Positions 12,901 to 21,959 of a DNA stretch of 64,000 nucleotides are shown here, piece by piece. Below the pieces are notes generated by a model that was given only the letters and a program-made list of their open reading frames with translations, was not told where the DNA came from and made no database searches. Position numbers and translations under genes: made by a program. The DNA lies in NCBI GenBank assembly GCA_905147135.1, contig LR990050.1:2120501-2184500 (forward strand). The letters run 5' to 3'. The DNA comes from Blastobasis lacticolella. Taxonomy: Eukaryota > Arthropoda > Insecta > Lepidoptera > Blastobasidae. The number at the start of each line of letters is the position of its first letter. Position 1 is the first letter of the stretch.

Positions 12901-15900
12901 TGGAGATCTCTGGGGGAGGCCTATGCCCAGCAGTGGGCGTCTTCTGGCTGATGATGATGATGATGAGATAGGTACGGTATAGTATGTAGATGTAAATTTT
13001 TACCTTATAATATAGTAGTTTACCTAGATGATTAATGCTATTTTTGCTGCTTGTCTTTTGATGTTTATCTTTTCTCTTTCTAAACAAAAGTTGCCTGGAA
13101 GATATCGCTTGTAGCGATAAGGCTGCCTTTGCCCACAATGTTTGAAAAGACCTGTTAAATTTTCTTTTTTGTAATTTTGTATGCAATAAAGAGTATATCC
13201 ATCTATCTATCTACATACATTAGTTTCATTATAGTCTCATTAACAGTGTTCAGTGTAACAGGCTAATTTGAATAATATATTTTTCAGTTACGATTGAATG
13301 CGGCGCGTCATTTCAAATGGCCGCCTTCCGCCGAATATCATTTACTTATAGATCATCATCATCATCATCACAGCCCGTAACAGTCCACTGCAGGACTTAG
13401 GGCCTCTCCCACGAAAGGGGAGGTTATTGCCATAATCTCCACGCTTGGCAGGCGGGTTGGAGATCGCAGTGTTTAAATAATACAATGGAAAATGCTGCTG
13501 CCCACTTATAGATCAATCTAATTAAATTTAAATGTTGAACTCGGTGTCACCATAGACATGTGCGTCAAGGAAGGGGGAGGGGGTAAACCTTTGGGGGAGG
13601 TAGGGTTGTTGTGTGGCTAACTCCAGAAATAAATGATACCTAATATCGTATTGTAATTTAAATGCTTATTTTATACTTTTTTGTAATTTGAAGGCGTTTT
13701 AATTTTTTTGTATTTAGTTGTGGTCTGTACTTACTGGGAAGCCATGGCTTTGGCTGTGGAGGGGTCTAGCATTTTATGCCCCGGACTTTTAGATATGGAA
13801 AATACAGGGTTGACTCCATATAATACAATTGCTAATGTCAATAGGCAGCGGTGACCACTTTAGATCAGTGCCTCGACTCCGCTAATTTATTAGGATCGAT
13901 TAATTTGTAATTGGATTGAAATAGCAGTTTTATTTGTATCCAGGGGCGTAGCTACCGCCGTATCTGCCGTATCAATTATACGGGGCCCCCGGGCCATTGG
14001 GGCCCCCAAACGTATGTAAGCAAAAACTGGTTGTCCATAATTTCAGTTAAACTTTACCTATTTCCCGATAAAATAATTATTTTATAGAATTTCAGATCAG
14101 GGTCGGAGGCCCCTCCGCAAAAAAGACAATTGAAATCAAGTGATACAATCCGTTTTCATTCACCTTTCGTTTAAGAGATATTTATCATTTTTAATGAAAA
14201 CAATAACAAGACAACGTAGTGCCCTCCACGCGCACTCATTTATTACTTCATTGAACATTAGGTAAAATGTGCGCGTATCAGATGGCAAAAATGGCAACAA
14301 TTTTGATCTCATATTGAAAATATCATATTTTCAGCACTATCGGTAGCACCAAAGGCTTAAGAAACTCCTTACTCCGTTCTTTCTTAAACGGGTCATATGG
14401 ACCTGGTTCATAATATCCCACACGCATAATCGTCTTGGCTCACACGCAATCAATCTTTGAATTTGTCTGTTTTCAAGTTAATAATGGAACGTTTTGATAG
14501 CCAAAATATCAAGAAATTTCGAGTTCTTACGCTCGCTCATTAACTGTTCGCGAAGTTGATTTTATTATATAATCTTGTAAAAAATTTCGAGATAGCCCGG
14601 CGCTATCGTCATATTGCTGATTTTACGGAATTTTTTATTTAAATCGCGCAAGATTTTAATGGATAAATTACAAAAATTTCGAGCTCGCTGTGCTCGCTCA
14701 TTCAATAATATAAGTTATAATCGCGCAAGGTATTAATATAGCCAAGTTAAAGGCCAATATATCAAAAATTCCTAGCCCTACCTAGCCTTGCGAACCTGAC
14801 TGTTAAGAGACTATTGTCACACAAATGTAGAGCTCGCTATGCTACTCCATTTATTGACTTCAGCTGAGACTAGGATTTAAGGTACTTATTAGTACCCCCC
14901 CACCTCCTCATAGTTGGGGGTATCTGCTAGGGGGGCCCTTACATAATAATTGATACGGGGCCCCCGAAGGGCACGCTACGCCACTGTTTGTATCAGAATA
15001 CCTAAAACGCGTAAAACTGCGATTGAGCTGCGTTCGCAATCCGGTTACAATTAAATCGAGCCATTATTAACAGTGGCAGATTTGTCAAAACTGCCATTGA
15101 GCTGCCATTCAAGTAAAATTTAATCGAATTATTAGTAAATTAGCGGACTTGAAGCCCTGGTGCCCGCTTGTCTGTTTGTGTAGCGATTGAATAAAAAGTT
15201 TATGCTGAAGGTATTATTATGTTATACGCGTAGAACCAGCAGTGGTCTCTTCTGGTTTGTTGATTCATACTAGCAGTCAGGTTTTCATCCGCGCGCAGTT
15301 CGGATATCTTCGGAACTTTAAACCATCCCGCAGGGATCCTATTATTTTTCCACAATCAAATGACACTCGGAAATTATAGCAAGTATTTTAGTTTAGGAGC
15401 GTCGGTGGCCTAATGGTTCAGGGATCCGCCTCGTAAGCGAGAGGCCCCAGTTTCGAATCTCCATACACACTAACTGAGATATACTAACCGATGCTCTTAC
15501 GGTGAGGGAAAACATTCTGATGAAACAAATCCAAATTCCAAAACCTGGATCATGGTCAAGGCGGACCCCGGGGCCTCGCGCGTGAGATCACAATGATGAT
15601 AATTTTATACAAAAAACTTCATACATACTCGTATATGATATTACCGTCGTCGTCTCCAGAGCCCGCTCCAGCGACATGAGCGTCCGTCTAGGCTCCTCCT
15701 GGAAAACCCACGGCGGAGAGATGTACGACGTGAAGAACAGCTACGTGCACCCCCGCTACATCAGCAAGACCAAATCCAACGATGTGGGGCTGGTGGAACT
15801 GTACTCCCCTCTGAGGTTCTCCGCCAACATCCTCCCGATTGGAATCGTCGCTAAGGAGACAAGGCTGAAGGCCGAGAAACCAGCTATAGTCTCTGGATGG

Positions 15901-17632
15901 GGGAAGCTTAAGGTAGGTTGAGTAAATGACTATAACTAAAACGCAGTCATGAAACAAAAATAAATTGCACTATACATAATTTTTTTTATGTCATACAGTA
16001 GGCAAACAGGCAAGCGGGCCACCTGCTGGAAAGTGGTCACCACTGCCTATAGACATAAGCAACACCAAGAGTATTGCCAATGCGTTGCCCACCTCTAAAC
16101 ACGTTGCTCTGGCAGCAAAAAGACAAATTCCCCTCCACTGCCAAAGCTACGGTTCCCCAAATCCCCACCCCATGGAGCTCTGGAAACCTTACTCACCGGC
16201 AGAAACACAACACTATTTAAAAGAGTATTGTTTAGCTGCGGTACTTCCCAAGTCGGGCGGCTCCAATTCGAACGGGATACCCCGCTATGCCTTACCTCTC
16301 TTAATTAATAATTATTCGGGAATGACTAGTGTGAGTAAGGAGTTTTTCGTTTGCATTACAACATGGGGTTCTTCGAAAAGCATGTCTACAGGTACCTCAA
16401 AGGCTGGTACCGCATCCGTTCCTCTTAGATTGCAGGTAGCCTGACGGTGTTCTCCCGCTGCGACATCTCGAAAATGTCGTTTTTCTAGACAAATATCTCC
16501 GTTAAAAATATCATACAAAACGATATTCGACAATAAAGGATTGGCGGAGATCGTTGAGAATAAGTTTTTTGCCTGCAACAGAGACTTCAGTTATTTTTAA
16601 TAGAAATTTGTTGCAAGATAAATTCGAATGACGAAAGCGCGAGTATAAGCCTCCTAACGAGGGTGGTCGCTTTCCATAAGGTGGACGGTCCGTCCGTGTA
16701 CCTCCCTAGGCAATACAAAAAACCCTCCATAGTTATATTTCCTTCTGCTCTTTAGTAAACTACTAAGACCATTAAAACGCATCACAAACAATATCTACCT
16801 GTTTACGCAGTGCTCGTCTGCACTGCGTTCAATATGCATTCGTGAGATTCCGTCATTCCATGAATTCCATTCATTTTTAACGGAATTGTCGGGGTCAGCC
16901 ACCGGGTCATAAGTTTGGGGCACTCTACTAGTTGTTGATGACTACCCTCACTCCTTAACAGGAAGGCGGGCCAAGCGCCACGTACCTGCAGTCCACGACC
17001 ATCAAGACGATAGCCATGAAGCTGTGCAAGCACTCCGGACTGGACCGGAAGGCCATCGACCCAGCCACCATGTTCTGCGCGGGCTCCTTCTCGCAGCCTT
17101 CGCCTGATGCTTGTCAGGTATAGATAACCCTACGAGATCATTAGGAAACAAAATATATGGTAAGCAGTACAAAGGGCGGTTTTATCACTAATGTGATCTC
17201 TTCCATGGCAACCTTAGCATAGAAAGAAACACAGGTTAACTACGAAACTGCTCTAAAATAATCAATCTGGATCGGTTCTAGTTTGACGTTTATCAAAGTA
17301 TACGGGGCTGGTATTGCAATCTCTATACTCTCAGGCGGCCCTCAATCGTTCTATTTCCCAGATTTCTTTATCCACACTCTCACCTCATCGAAAAGAGCTC
17401 GGATCGGAGTTTTCGGATTAAAATATATAATAATTATTTATTTGTAAATCCCCAGGGTGACAGTGGCGGCCCCATCGTCAGCGAAGGGGTCCTCATAGGC
17501 GTGGTCTCCTGGGGCCTCGGCTGTGCCCGGGGCAACTTCCCCGGCGTGTACACGAGACTGGCCAATCCGGTCGTGTGGGACTGGGTCCACAGCCACATCA
17601 CCAAGGTCCCTGACTGCAACGCCACCATATGA
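789..17632 (+). CDS. Trypsin-like S1 serine protease, five-exon gene
   Basis: Secreted serine endopeptidase of the chymotrypsin (S1A) fold, expected to cut after Lys/Arg. Exons are 789-999, 8252-8402, 15660-15912, 16962-17117 and 17456-17632; they join without a frame break into 315 codons plus TGA. Residues 1-20 form a hydrophobic signal peptide, about 21-76 a propeptide, and Arg76|Ile77 (RRIVSG) the activation site. Triad: His117 in TAAHC (codon 8389), Asp162 in NDVGL (15781), Ser260 in GDSGGP (17462). The His-Asp spacing of 45 is exactly the chymotrypsinogen spacing. Asp at position 189 (codon 17106), with SWG and PGVYT, gives a trypsin pocket. Six Cys match the three conserved disulfides; an extra Cys lies in the C-terminal DCNATI, next to an N-glycosylation sequon. 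The substrate is unknown. The catalytic domain is very secure; exon 1 is less so. Confidence 0.92.
1955..2432 (+). pseudogene. RTE-type LINE 3' fragment, badly degraded
   Basis: Broken reading frames keep the RTE reverse-transcriptase C-terminal signature ([24 protein letters not shown]), matching the better-preserved copy at 12484-12966 segment by segment. It ends near 2432 in a relic of the GATGAT-type tail. Lies in intron 1 of the trypsin-like gene. Confidence 0.7.
2555..2640 (+). repeat. tRNA-derived SINE head
   Basis: A-box-like CTAATGGCTATAGTGG (about 2569-2584) and B-box-like CGACTTCGATCCC (2610-2622), followed by the family's body (attagttgaacactaac). It resembles the SINE heads at 15397 and 29061. 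Confidence 0.55.
3583..6480 (-). pseudogene. LINE ORF2 endonuclease/reverse transcriptase, one nonsense codon
   Basis: 966 codons in one frame from ATG 6480 to the stop at 3583-3585, interrupted only by TAA at 4525-4527. N-terminal residues about 1-230 are an apurinic-type endonuclease ([30 protein letters not shown]). The reverse transcriptase starts near residue 440 ([31 protein letters not shown]) and continues after the stop with [12 protein letters not shown] and the catalytic FFADD (about 4432-4446). The stop replaces the codon normally encoding Gln in the conserved GVPQGS block, a C-to-T change on the coding strand. Translation would end before the active-site Asp pair, so this copy should be inactive. 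Confidence 0.9.
6548..7360 (-). CDS. LINE ORF1 (coiled-coil RNA-binding-type protein)
   Basis: 270 codons open from a GTG at 7360. Residues about 40-110 are heptad-rich ([19 protein letters not shown]), a probable coiled coil. The C-terminal half ([17 protein letters not shown], then [19 protein letters not shown]) resembles the FP25K-like domain seen in many insect LINE ORF1 proteins. The frame continues upstream past GTG to a stop at 7436 and includes a C-x2-C motif (SCKASA-side: CSVC), so the true start may lie upstream and be damaged. It would bind element RNA to form the retrotransposition particle. Confidence 0.75.
   Translation of the reverse strand: MDPGLSLEKRLSLLESSIADKIESVIETSLVKHLKSELQSIRKDLDILPELQKSVEYMSAEFDTLNKEVSSLRSEAAELRAQNRQLQENISELNFKVCHFEQQARECNVELQCVPEHSKENLVPTVLQLCSVVACPMEDLDILACNRVGKSGRDSARPRTVIIKLRSPRKRDELLAACLKYNKENPKAKLNSTLLGLSDEKQDIYLGEHLSPSNRKLHAEARLFKKDNKFKYVWVRNGRIYLRKDDSMPAIWVKNEETLSSLNKDSLRDI
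7599..7790 (-). pseudogene. Possible reverse-transcriptase scrap
   Basis: A 63-codon open frame contains GVPQGTAL, the reverse-transcriptase block preceding the YADD box. What follows ([10 protein letters not shown]) does not continue like an RT, so any relic is rearranged. It abuts the 5' side of the LINE and may belong to a different element. Confidence 0.3.
7890..8251. other. End of intron 1; possible DNA-transposon end
   Basis: Contains CATAGGCGTAGGAAGGGGGG (about 8005-8024) and a GC-rich stretch of CCACCC/GGGCC words like terminal parts of non-autonomous DNA transposons. No partner end was identified. The polypyrimidine/acceptor of exon 2 follows at 8241-8251. Confidence 0.3.
8252..8402 (+). 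CDS. Trypsin-like protease exon 2: activation site and catalytic His
   Basis: Acceptor ttatatccAG at 8250-8251; donor CTCAG|GTAAGT at 8403. Encodes GSTRRIVSG, a PWQVSL strand, CGGSVL and TAAHC with the catalytic His codon at 8389. It ends two bases into a codon (AG) that exon 3 completes as Arg. Confidence 0.93.
8403..9020. other. Intron 2, nothing recognised
   Basis: Non-coding stretch after the exon 2 donor; no repeat family or RNA gene could be supported. Confidence 0.4.
9025..9090 (-). repeat. GAAGAAG-tailed interspersed repeat, 3' fragment
   Basis: Contains GAGTCGATGGACTTGACTCCC and CCAGTATTCGGTGACAGC, shared with copies at 27985-28151, 38072-38150 and 57588-57665. Confidence 0.55.
9146..9656. 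repeat. Cluster of scrambled tRNA-derived SINE pieces
   Basis: Three pieces match the complete SINE at 36876-37243: 9146-9235 in - orientation (tail half), 9418-9500 in + orientation (CAAATCCTGGATGACTGTCA), and 9510-9656 in - orientation with the tRNA-like head ending CCACCGACACTC. The mixed orientations show nested or rearranged insertions. Confidence 0.55.
9790..10164 (+). pseudogene. LINE ORF2 C-terminal fragment
   Basis: 112 open codons (9829-10164) carry [35 protein letters not shown] and [20 protein letters not shown], the C-terminal segment that follows the reverse transcriptase in a common insect non-LTR family. The ORF closes at TAG 10162. No catalytic RT motif is present, so it is a 5'-truncated insertion. 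Confidence 0.7.
10165..11543. other. Intron 2, nothing recognised
   Basis: AT-rich, no supported exon, RNA or repeat family. Confidence 0.4.
11544..11710 (-). pseudogene. RTE-type LINE 3' end
   Basis: Begins with CATCATCATC (the inverted TGATGATGA tail) followed by GTTATATCCCGGTTGCGCTTCC, GCGCGGTACG and GCCCAGGGTCCGCC. The same order is seen at the 3' end of the longer RTE copy at 53640-56640. Confidence 0.65.
11830..11935. repeat. TAGG/CCTA-rich low-complexity tract
   Basis: Repeated TAGGTAGG and ACCTACCT words, partly self-complementary, of the kind scattered through lepidopteran genomes. Confidence 0.5.
12484..12966 (+). pseudogene. RTE-type LINE 3' fragment, ORF still open
   Basis: 139 open codons (12532-12951) hold the post-RT region of an RTE element: [70 protein letters not shown], ending QQWASSG. 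A (TGA)n tail at 12949-12966 is the expected 3' terminus. The 5' truncation removes the endonuclease and catalytic RT. Best copy of the family also present at 1955, 22617, 24175, 34632, 58300 and 62045. Confidence 0.85.
13085..13215 (+). repeat. LINE 3' UTR with ATCT-repeat tail
   Basis: GCGATAAGGCTGCCTTTG ... GTATGCAATAAAG followed by (ATCT)n at about 13199-13212. The same 3' UTR ends at 21265-21365 with an ATTC tail. Confidence 0.55.
13346..13507 (+). repeat. Interspersed repeat, CATCATCACAGCCCGTAACAG family
   Basis: Starts in (ATC)n, then GTCCACTGCAGGACTTAGGG, CTCTCCCACGAAAGG and a conserved end GCTGCTGCCCA. Matching copies lie at 34745-34900 and 42189-42345. Confidence 0.6.
13941..14986. 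mobile_element. Non-autonomous hAT element, copy A (1046 bp)
   Basis: Bounded by CAGGGGCGTAGC at the left and its near-perfect inverse GCTACGCCACTG at the right (11 of 12 bases), and flanked by the 8-bp target duplication TTTGTATC (13933-13940 and 14987-14994), the length typical of hAT. No transposase ORF inside. The interior begins GTATCTGCCGTATCAATTA and GGGGCCCC words. A second copy lies inverted at 62230-63266. Sits in intron 2 of the trypsin-like gene. Confidence 0.9.
15397..15602 (+). repeat. tRNA-derived SINE
   Basis: Head GAGCGTCGGTGGCCTAATGG (A box) and CAGTTTCGAATCTCC (B box), then GGTGAGGGAAAACATTCTGA, CCTGGATCATGGTCAAGGCG and a TGATGATAA tail. Same family as 36876-37243. Confidence 0.7.
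15660..15912 (+). CDS. Trypsin-like protease exon 3: catalytic Asp
   Basis: Acceptor cgtctccAG at 15658-15659; donor AAG|GTAGGT at 15913. Encodes the VRLGSS strand, [18 protein letters not shown] with the catalytic Asp codon at 15781, and ends in SGWGKLK, the conserved GWG turn. Starts with the single base completing Arg121 and ends in phase 0. Confidence 0.94.
15975..16300 (+). repeat. Interspersed repeat, GGCAAGCGGGCCACCTG family
   Basis: T-rich start, then GTAGGCAAACAGGCAAGCGG, CACCTGCTGGAAAGTGG and CACTGCCTATAGACAT. Copies at 44470-44640, 47505-47600 and 49715-49920. The 119-codon open frame across 16085-16444 is the translation of this repeat, not a gene. Lies in intron 3 of the trypsin-like gene. 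Confidence 0.6.
16962..17117 (+). CDS. Trypsin-like protease exon 4: S1-pocket Asp
   Basis: Acceptor ctccttaacAG at 16960-16961; donor CAG|GTATAG at 17118. Exactly 52 codons. Carries Cys of the 168-182 disulfide (KLC, MFCAG) and DACQ, whose Asp (17106-17108) is specificity residue 189. Confidence 0.94.
17456..17632 (+). CDS. Trypsin-like protease exon 5: catalytic Ser and C-terminus
   Basis: Acceptor aaatcccCAG at 17453-17455. Begins directly with GDSGGP (Ser codon 17462) and runs through VSWGLGC, PGVYTRL and a final helix WDWVHSHI to TGA at 17630-17632. The C-terminal DCNATI tail adds an unpaired Cys. Confidence 0.95.
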   Translation, partial: GDSGGPIVSEGVLIGVVSWGLGCARGNFPGVYTRLANPVVWDWVHSHITKVPDCNATI

Positions 17633-17775
17633 CGACGTGTATCAGCGTAAACTGGGCTACTAGCTCTTGCCAGTGCTTGGTACGAAGAATCCGATAAAAG
17701 GTAGCCTATGATGTTGAAACACTCAGTATCTAGCCTAGGAATACGAGTACGCCCCATAGGCATAGGCCTCTATAA

Positions 17776-17781
17776 AATAAA
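17776..17781 (+). terminator. Polyadenylation signal of the trypsin-like gene
   Basis: AATAAA about 145 bases after the stop codon, the first canonical hexamer downstream; implies a 3' UTR of roughly 160-170 bases. Confidence 0.55.
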
Positions 17782-17991
17782 CAAATATTGATACAAAGTT
17801 CATCAAAATCCGTGCAGCGGTGTAACAAAAAGGTATGAGGAATGGAATAGAACTACTTAAAAAGGTACTTTTTAAAGATAATAGTCAGGAATTTGACTAC
17901 CATCTCACCTGACGTTAAGTGCTGATGCATTCTACTGTGGAGCACCTATCTATTAAAGACCTGTTCTCTCTACTCCGAGTTACTATGCGGG

Positions 17992-18246
17992 TAGAGCTCG
18001 TCTAGTCTAAGATGACGCGCCCCACTACTTAGTTAGTTGATTTCGATGTGTGAGTGCAAATATTGATAACGACACTTCATCTGTGTGGGAGCCAATGAAC
18101 GGCGCGTGCTCCGACGTTTGAATCTTACCGGCAACTGAATGACCAATTACAACGGCATTTGTATATGTATTGCGTCCATATTTTAAACTTGCTTGTGTGC
18201 GTTAATGCGATAGTGGGGCGCGTCATTTTAAATTAGACGAGCTCTA
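17992..18246. mobile_element. 255-bp MITE, copy 1
   Basis: Terminal inverted repeats of about 33 bases, TAGAGCTCGTCTAG with GATGACGCGCCCCAC at the left and the inverse GTGGGGCGCGTC with TAGACGAGCTCTA at the right. TA at both ends would fit a Tc1/mariner-type target. No ORF. About 98% identical by eye to copy 2 and of equal length. Confidence 0.8.
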
Positions 18247-18488
18247 CTTAGAGGTTCTTTGCCAAGTCAATGCACTGTGTTCAATACTGCATTGAACGCA
18301 ATAAATTGTGTCCATTTTGACAGACACACTAGTATTGCCAGTTGCGCACCTTGACAGTAACGTTTCTGAATACGGGTGTTAGTGTACAGTAAATTAGTGA
18401 GTAACAAGTAAGTGTTGTTGAGTAGTGTTTGAAGTAGGTTTAAAAAAGTAAAAAGTGTTTCTGTGTTATTTATTTGTAAAGAATAAGT

Positions 18489-18743
18489 TAGACCTCGTCT
18501 AGTATAAGATGACGCGCCCCACTACTTAGTTAGTTGATTTCGATGTGTGAGTGCAAATATTAATAACGACACTTCATCTGTGTGGGAGCCAATAAACGGC
18601 GCGTGCTCCGACGTTTGAATCTTACCGGCAACTGAATGACCAATTACAGCGGCATTTGTATATGTTTTGCGTCCATATTTTAAACTTGCTTGTGTGCGTT
18701 AATGCGATAGTGGGGCGCGTCATTTTAAATTAGACGAGCTCTA
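18489..18743. mobile_element. 255-bp MITE, copy 2
   Basis: Same element and orientation as 17992-18246, with about seven single-base differences. The 242 bp between the copies is not repeated after copy 2, so two insertions fit better than a segmental duplication. Confidence 0.8.
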
Positions 18744-18884
18744 CCTAAGTATGGACTACCATACCATTTTATTCAATAAAATGAGTTTTATTGAATTCTA
18801 AAATGAGTTTCTTTTCTAGTTTTTGTTTGTTATTTAGAAGATGTTGATGAATCCTTAATAATAACCGCCAAGGATAAAAAAAAA

Positions 18885-19040
18885 TATCTTGGCGTTAATG
18901 TCTCGGTCTCGCGCACGAGGGCCATGGATCCGCTTTAACCATGATCCAGGATTTGGCAAATCAGATAATTACTTACAGTGGAGAGACTGCCATCTGACCT
19001 ACGACACCCTGCTACCAGGGTAACCTGACAAAAGTAGACC
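18885..19040 (-). repeat. tRNA-derived SINE, 3' part
   Basis: Reads like 36885-37040: TTGGCGTTAATGTCTCGGTC, ATGATCCAGGATTTGGCA, CCCTGCTACCAGGGTAACCT. The tRNA-like head is missing. Confidence 0.6.
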
Positions 19041-20375
19041 ATGGTTACACATACAGTAGCCAAGGATAAATTATAAAATTTAAAACACAATGTTATAATA
19101 ATAAGCAATATCTTTAATAGGTAGAAATGAAATAATTATTGTAGATAAAACATCTCACTCATGTGTCCACAGCACAAAAGTAAACTAGAATAAAAAACAA
19201 TTGAAGCGTGTCTCAATAGAAAAAGTCAAAACCATAAGACAATTGAGCGCGACGTTCGATAGATAATAATTTTAGCTATTTCCCTTTAAAATTATGTTCC
19301 TTTTTTAAGTATACATTTCGTCAATAAAATTTATCCATCTATACAATGTAATACTAGGTCATCGTTTAAAACAAAGTCGCTGCCCGCCGTCTGTCCCCAT
19401 GTATCTATATTGGCTTAGGTATTTTAAACTAAGCAACGGATTTTAATGTGGTTTTCACCAATAGATGGAGTGATTCAAGAAGAAGGTTTATAAGCTAGAA
19501 AAAGAGGGAAGGTAGCTAGATTGCATCGGGTCTACTATTTGTTCATAACAGATTAAAATTATCGGCTATAGTAACTGGACCTGCAATTTCCAAAAAAAAA
19601 TTTGTTGCGTGAAAATAAAAGTTACCGTCATTTTCGCCATAGAAAACAGAAATTTTATAGGTGAAGATCTATTAATACATACTTATTGTACTCACTGTAT
19701 TGTACACTCACTTAAATGTACTCGTACTGAAAAAAAGACACTCGCCCCCTAACGATCATTAATATCGTTGTCGCGTGCGCTCAATGGGGGATTTATTAGA
19801 CGGCTACTTTAAAAGTAAAAAGTGGCGTTCCGCACTAGATGGCGCTGCTTAGACAGGATTCTCCACTATTGAATTTGGTAACCGAAGTTACTCGGAAAGG
19901 TGCTCATGAAAATATACTTAGTTTTAGTATCTTTACTAAGAACTAATCGCAAAATTTTTAAATTGTTATACATCTAACTGTCTCGTTTTGATTTATTTTT
20001 GTGGATCGTGTCTAATCAACGCCATCTGTTACAATTATTTGAACTATTTTTCCTTTCTAATCGGCTCTCAGAAAATATTTCATTGTTTTGTCTTTCTGTA
20101 TTGAAACACTTTTACTGTAAGTACAAATAAGAATTAGGCTTCTAGGTAAGTACCTACCATAATCACTCATATTAAATTATTTTGTAAAAGTGAAAATCAG
20201 ATATGGAAATAAATTAGGTACGAAACGTTTTACTAAAGTTTTGTGCTCTTAAATTATACAACAACCTTAAGTATTTAAGTACCTATACCAATATCATCCC
20301 CACCATCTTACCCATCGTAATAGTGGGTTGGAAAATAGTTGATCTATGGTTGGAAACAATGCAATTGAGTTAACC
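19041..20375. other. Intergenic DNA, nothing recognised
   Basis: AT-rich. One GTGGCGTTCCGCACTAGATG motif near 19823 recurs in related form near 46370, suggesting an old repeat; otherwise nothing supported. Confidence 0.35.
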
Positions 20376-20595
20376 CAGATGTCATTAATGTCGTCATCAT
20401 TGACATCTGTTTATGTCGTCGAGTATTTTAACATAATTAATGTCGTCACCCTCGACGTCGAAAAACGACGTTAAATTTACGTCGAATAATGACGACATAT
20501 GTGACATATAATATGCTCAATGACGTCTGCACTGCGTTAATGACGTTAAAATAACATAATTTTAATGGTAACGTCTTTTCGACGTTTAAAATGAC
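20376..20595. repeat. Dense ACGTC/GACGT motif cluster
   Basis: About a dozen GACGT, ACGTC, TGACG or GTCGTC words on both strands in 220 bp, including palindromic CGACGTCG near 20453-20460 and two TAATGACGTTAA-like segments. It looks like a simple self-complementary repeat or MITE interior. It would also create many CREB/ATF-like half sites. Function unknown. Confidence 0.55.
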
Positions 20596-20599
20596 TGAA

Positions 20600-21264
20600 A
20601 TATGTTGTAATTTTTTACGTGTATTAATTACTACCTGGGAAATAATACTGCAATTTGGCTTTAAGTACTTACAAATAAAAAGCTACTTTTGTCTACCTAT
20701 CCTATACTACTATTTACATACCTACTTAAAATTATTAGTTGGTTTTGCATTAATTAACAACAATTGCTTTATTGTTTAAAATAGAGTGCACAAGATGTTG
20801 GTACTTAAGTAATTGTAAACAAGATAACTATATGAATTCGAATTTTATAATTACATATTTCGTACAAAATAAATCCAAAAAATTCTAACTCATTTCTTAT
20901 TTAGGTAACTGGGTATAAAATATTTAAAAATAATTTAACAATTGGAGCCTCAGCGGGGTTACACTTTCGCTATAAAGAGCATAATAAATACAGACCTAAA
21001 AGGATCTCTTGCCTATCTAGTCTTGAAGGTGATGGATTAAAATCCAGATCATTGATTAAGTTCTAATAAAAATAACATTATTAAAAGAACTTCCTACCGC
21101 ATAATAAATGGATGCTTTGATAAACTCAACTGTTTACTTACTTTCCTAATACTATCGAATGTCTTTAGATTATTTCTACAACCGCCAAAGATATGATTTC
21201 AGTCATTGCTAACATTCATGCTTCAAACAGCCTACGTAGAGTATAGTGCATCAAACTTCTCTGA
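20600..21264. other. Intergenic DNA, nothing recognised
   Basis: AT-rich; the short open frames have no domain-like content. Confidence 0.35.
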
Positions 21265-21365
21265 ATTGCTTTAAGCGATAAGGCCGCCTGTTGCGGAGAT
21301 GCTGTTAATTTTTAAGTACCGATAGTGTTATTTTACATATGCAATAAAGTGTTATTCATTCATTA
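21265..21365 (+). repeat. LINE 3' UTR with ATTC tail
   Basis: TAAGCGATAAGGCCGCCTG ... ATGCAATAAAGTG then TTCATTCATT, parallel to 13085-13215. Confidence 0.55.
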
Positions 21366-21689
21366 TCTGACCCGGGGTCGTACCGCCGATGTCCGATAGT
21401 ACGCCGCCATCTTGGTCCAATTGAAGGTAGAGCCAGAACTGCCTTGCTGCGATTGGCATCTCTCTGGCGTACTATATAGGATATAGACTGTACTACCGCC
21501 GGTGACGACGTCGCTGTTGTTGATATTGACATGACATTTTAATGGCGACACTTAGTTCCAGCTTTGGCCAACGGTTCAGATAAGTTTGTGGCACTATACG
21601 ACTCAATAGAAAAAGACTAAACAATCGAGTACGAAAATATTGTTTAAGACGTATAAAGGCACTATAATAGGTAATCTATTATTTTTTTA

Positions 21690-21955
21690 TTATACGCATT
21701 GACAAGCGAGCAGACAGCTCACCTGATAGTAAGTGGTAACTGTCGTCCATAACATCTACGATTCATGCCTTTAAGCAACAAAAATAATGCAAAACCACAG
21801 GTGCGTCGTCACTGTGAGGACTAAGATGAAATGCCTCATGGCTGTACTGGCGCTATCTACCCTGTCCTTCAAACCGGAACACAACAATGCAAGCAGTGTT
21901 GCTTGGTTGCAGAAATAGATAAGGCGGTGGTACTCAACTCACCGGCGGACTCGGT
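21690..21955 (-). repeat. Interspersed repeat, GTTGTGTTCCGGTTTGAAGG family
   Basis: On the - strand reads TACCACCGCCTTATCTATTT, GTTGTGTTCCGGTTTGAAGG, then a tail with GTGACGACGCACCTGTGG. Copies at 39840-40095 (+), 42480-42710 (-) and a piece at 30080-30130 (-). Confidence 0.6.
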
Positions 21956-21959
21956 TAAT

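Noticed and set aside
16085..16444. 119-codon open frame on the + strand in intron 3 of the trypsin-like gene
   Set aside because: Its first half is the translation of an interspersed repeat also found at 44470, 47505 and 49715; no start context or splice fit.
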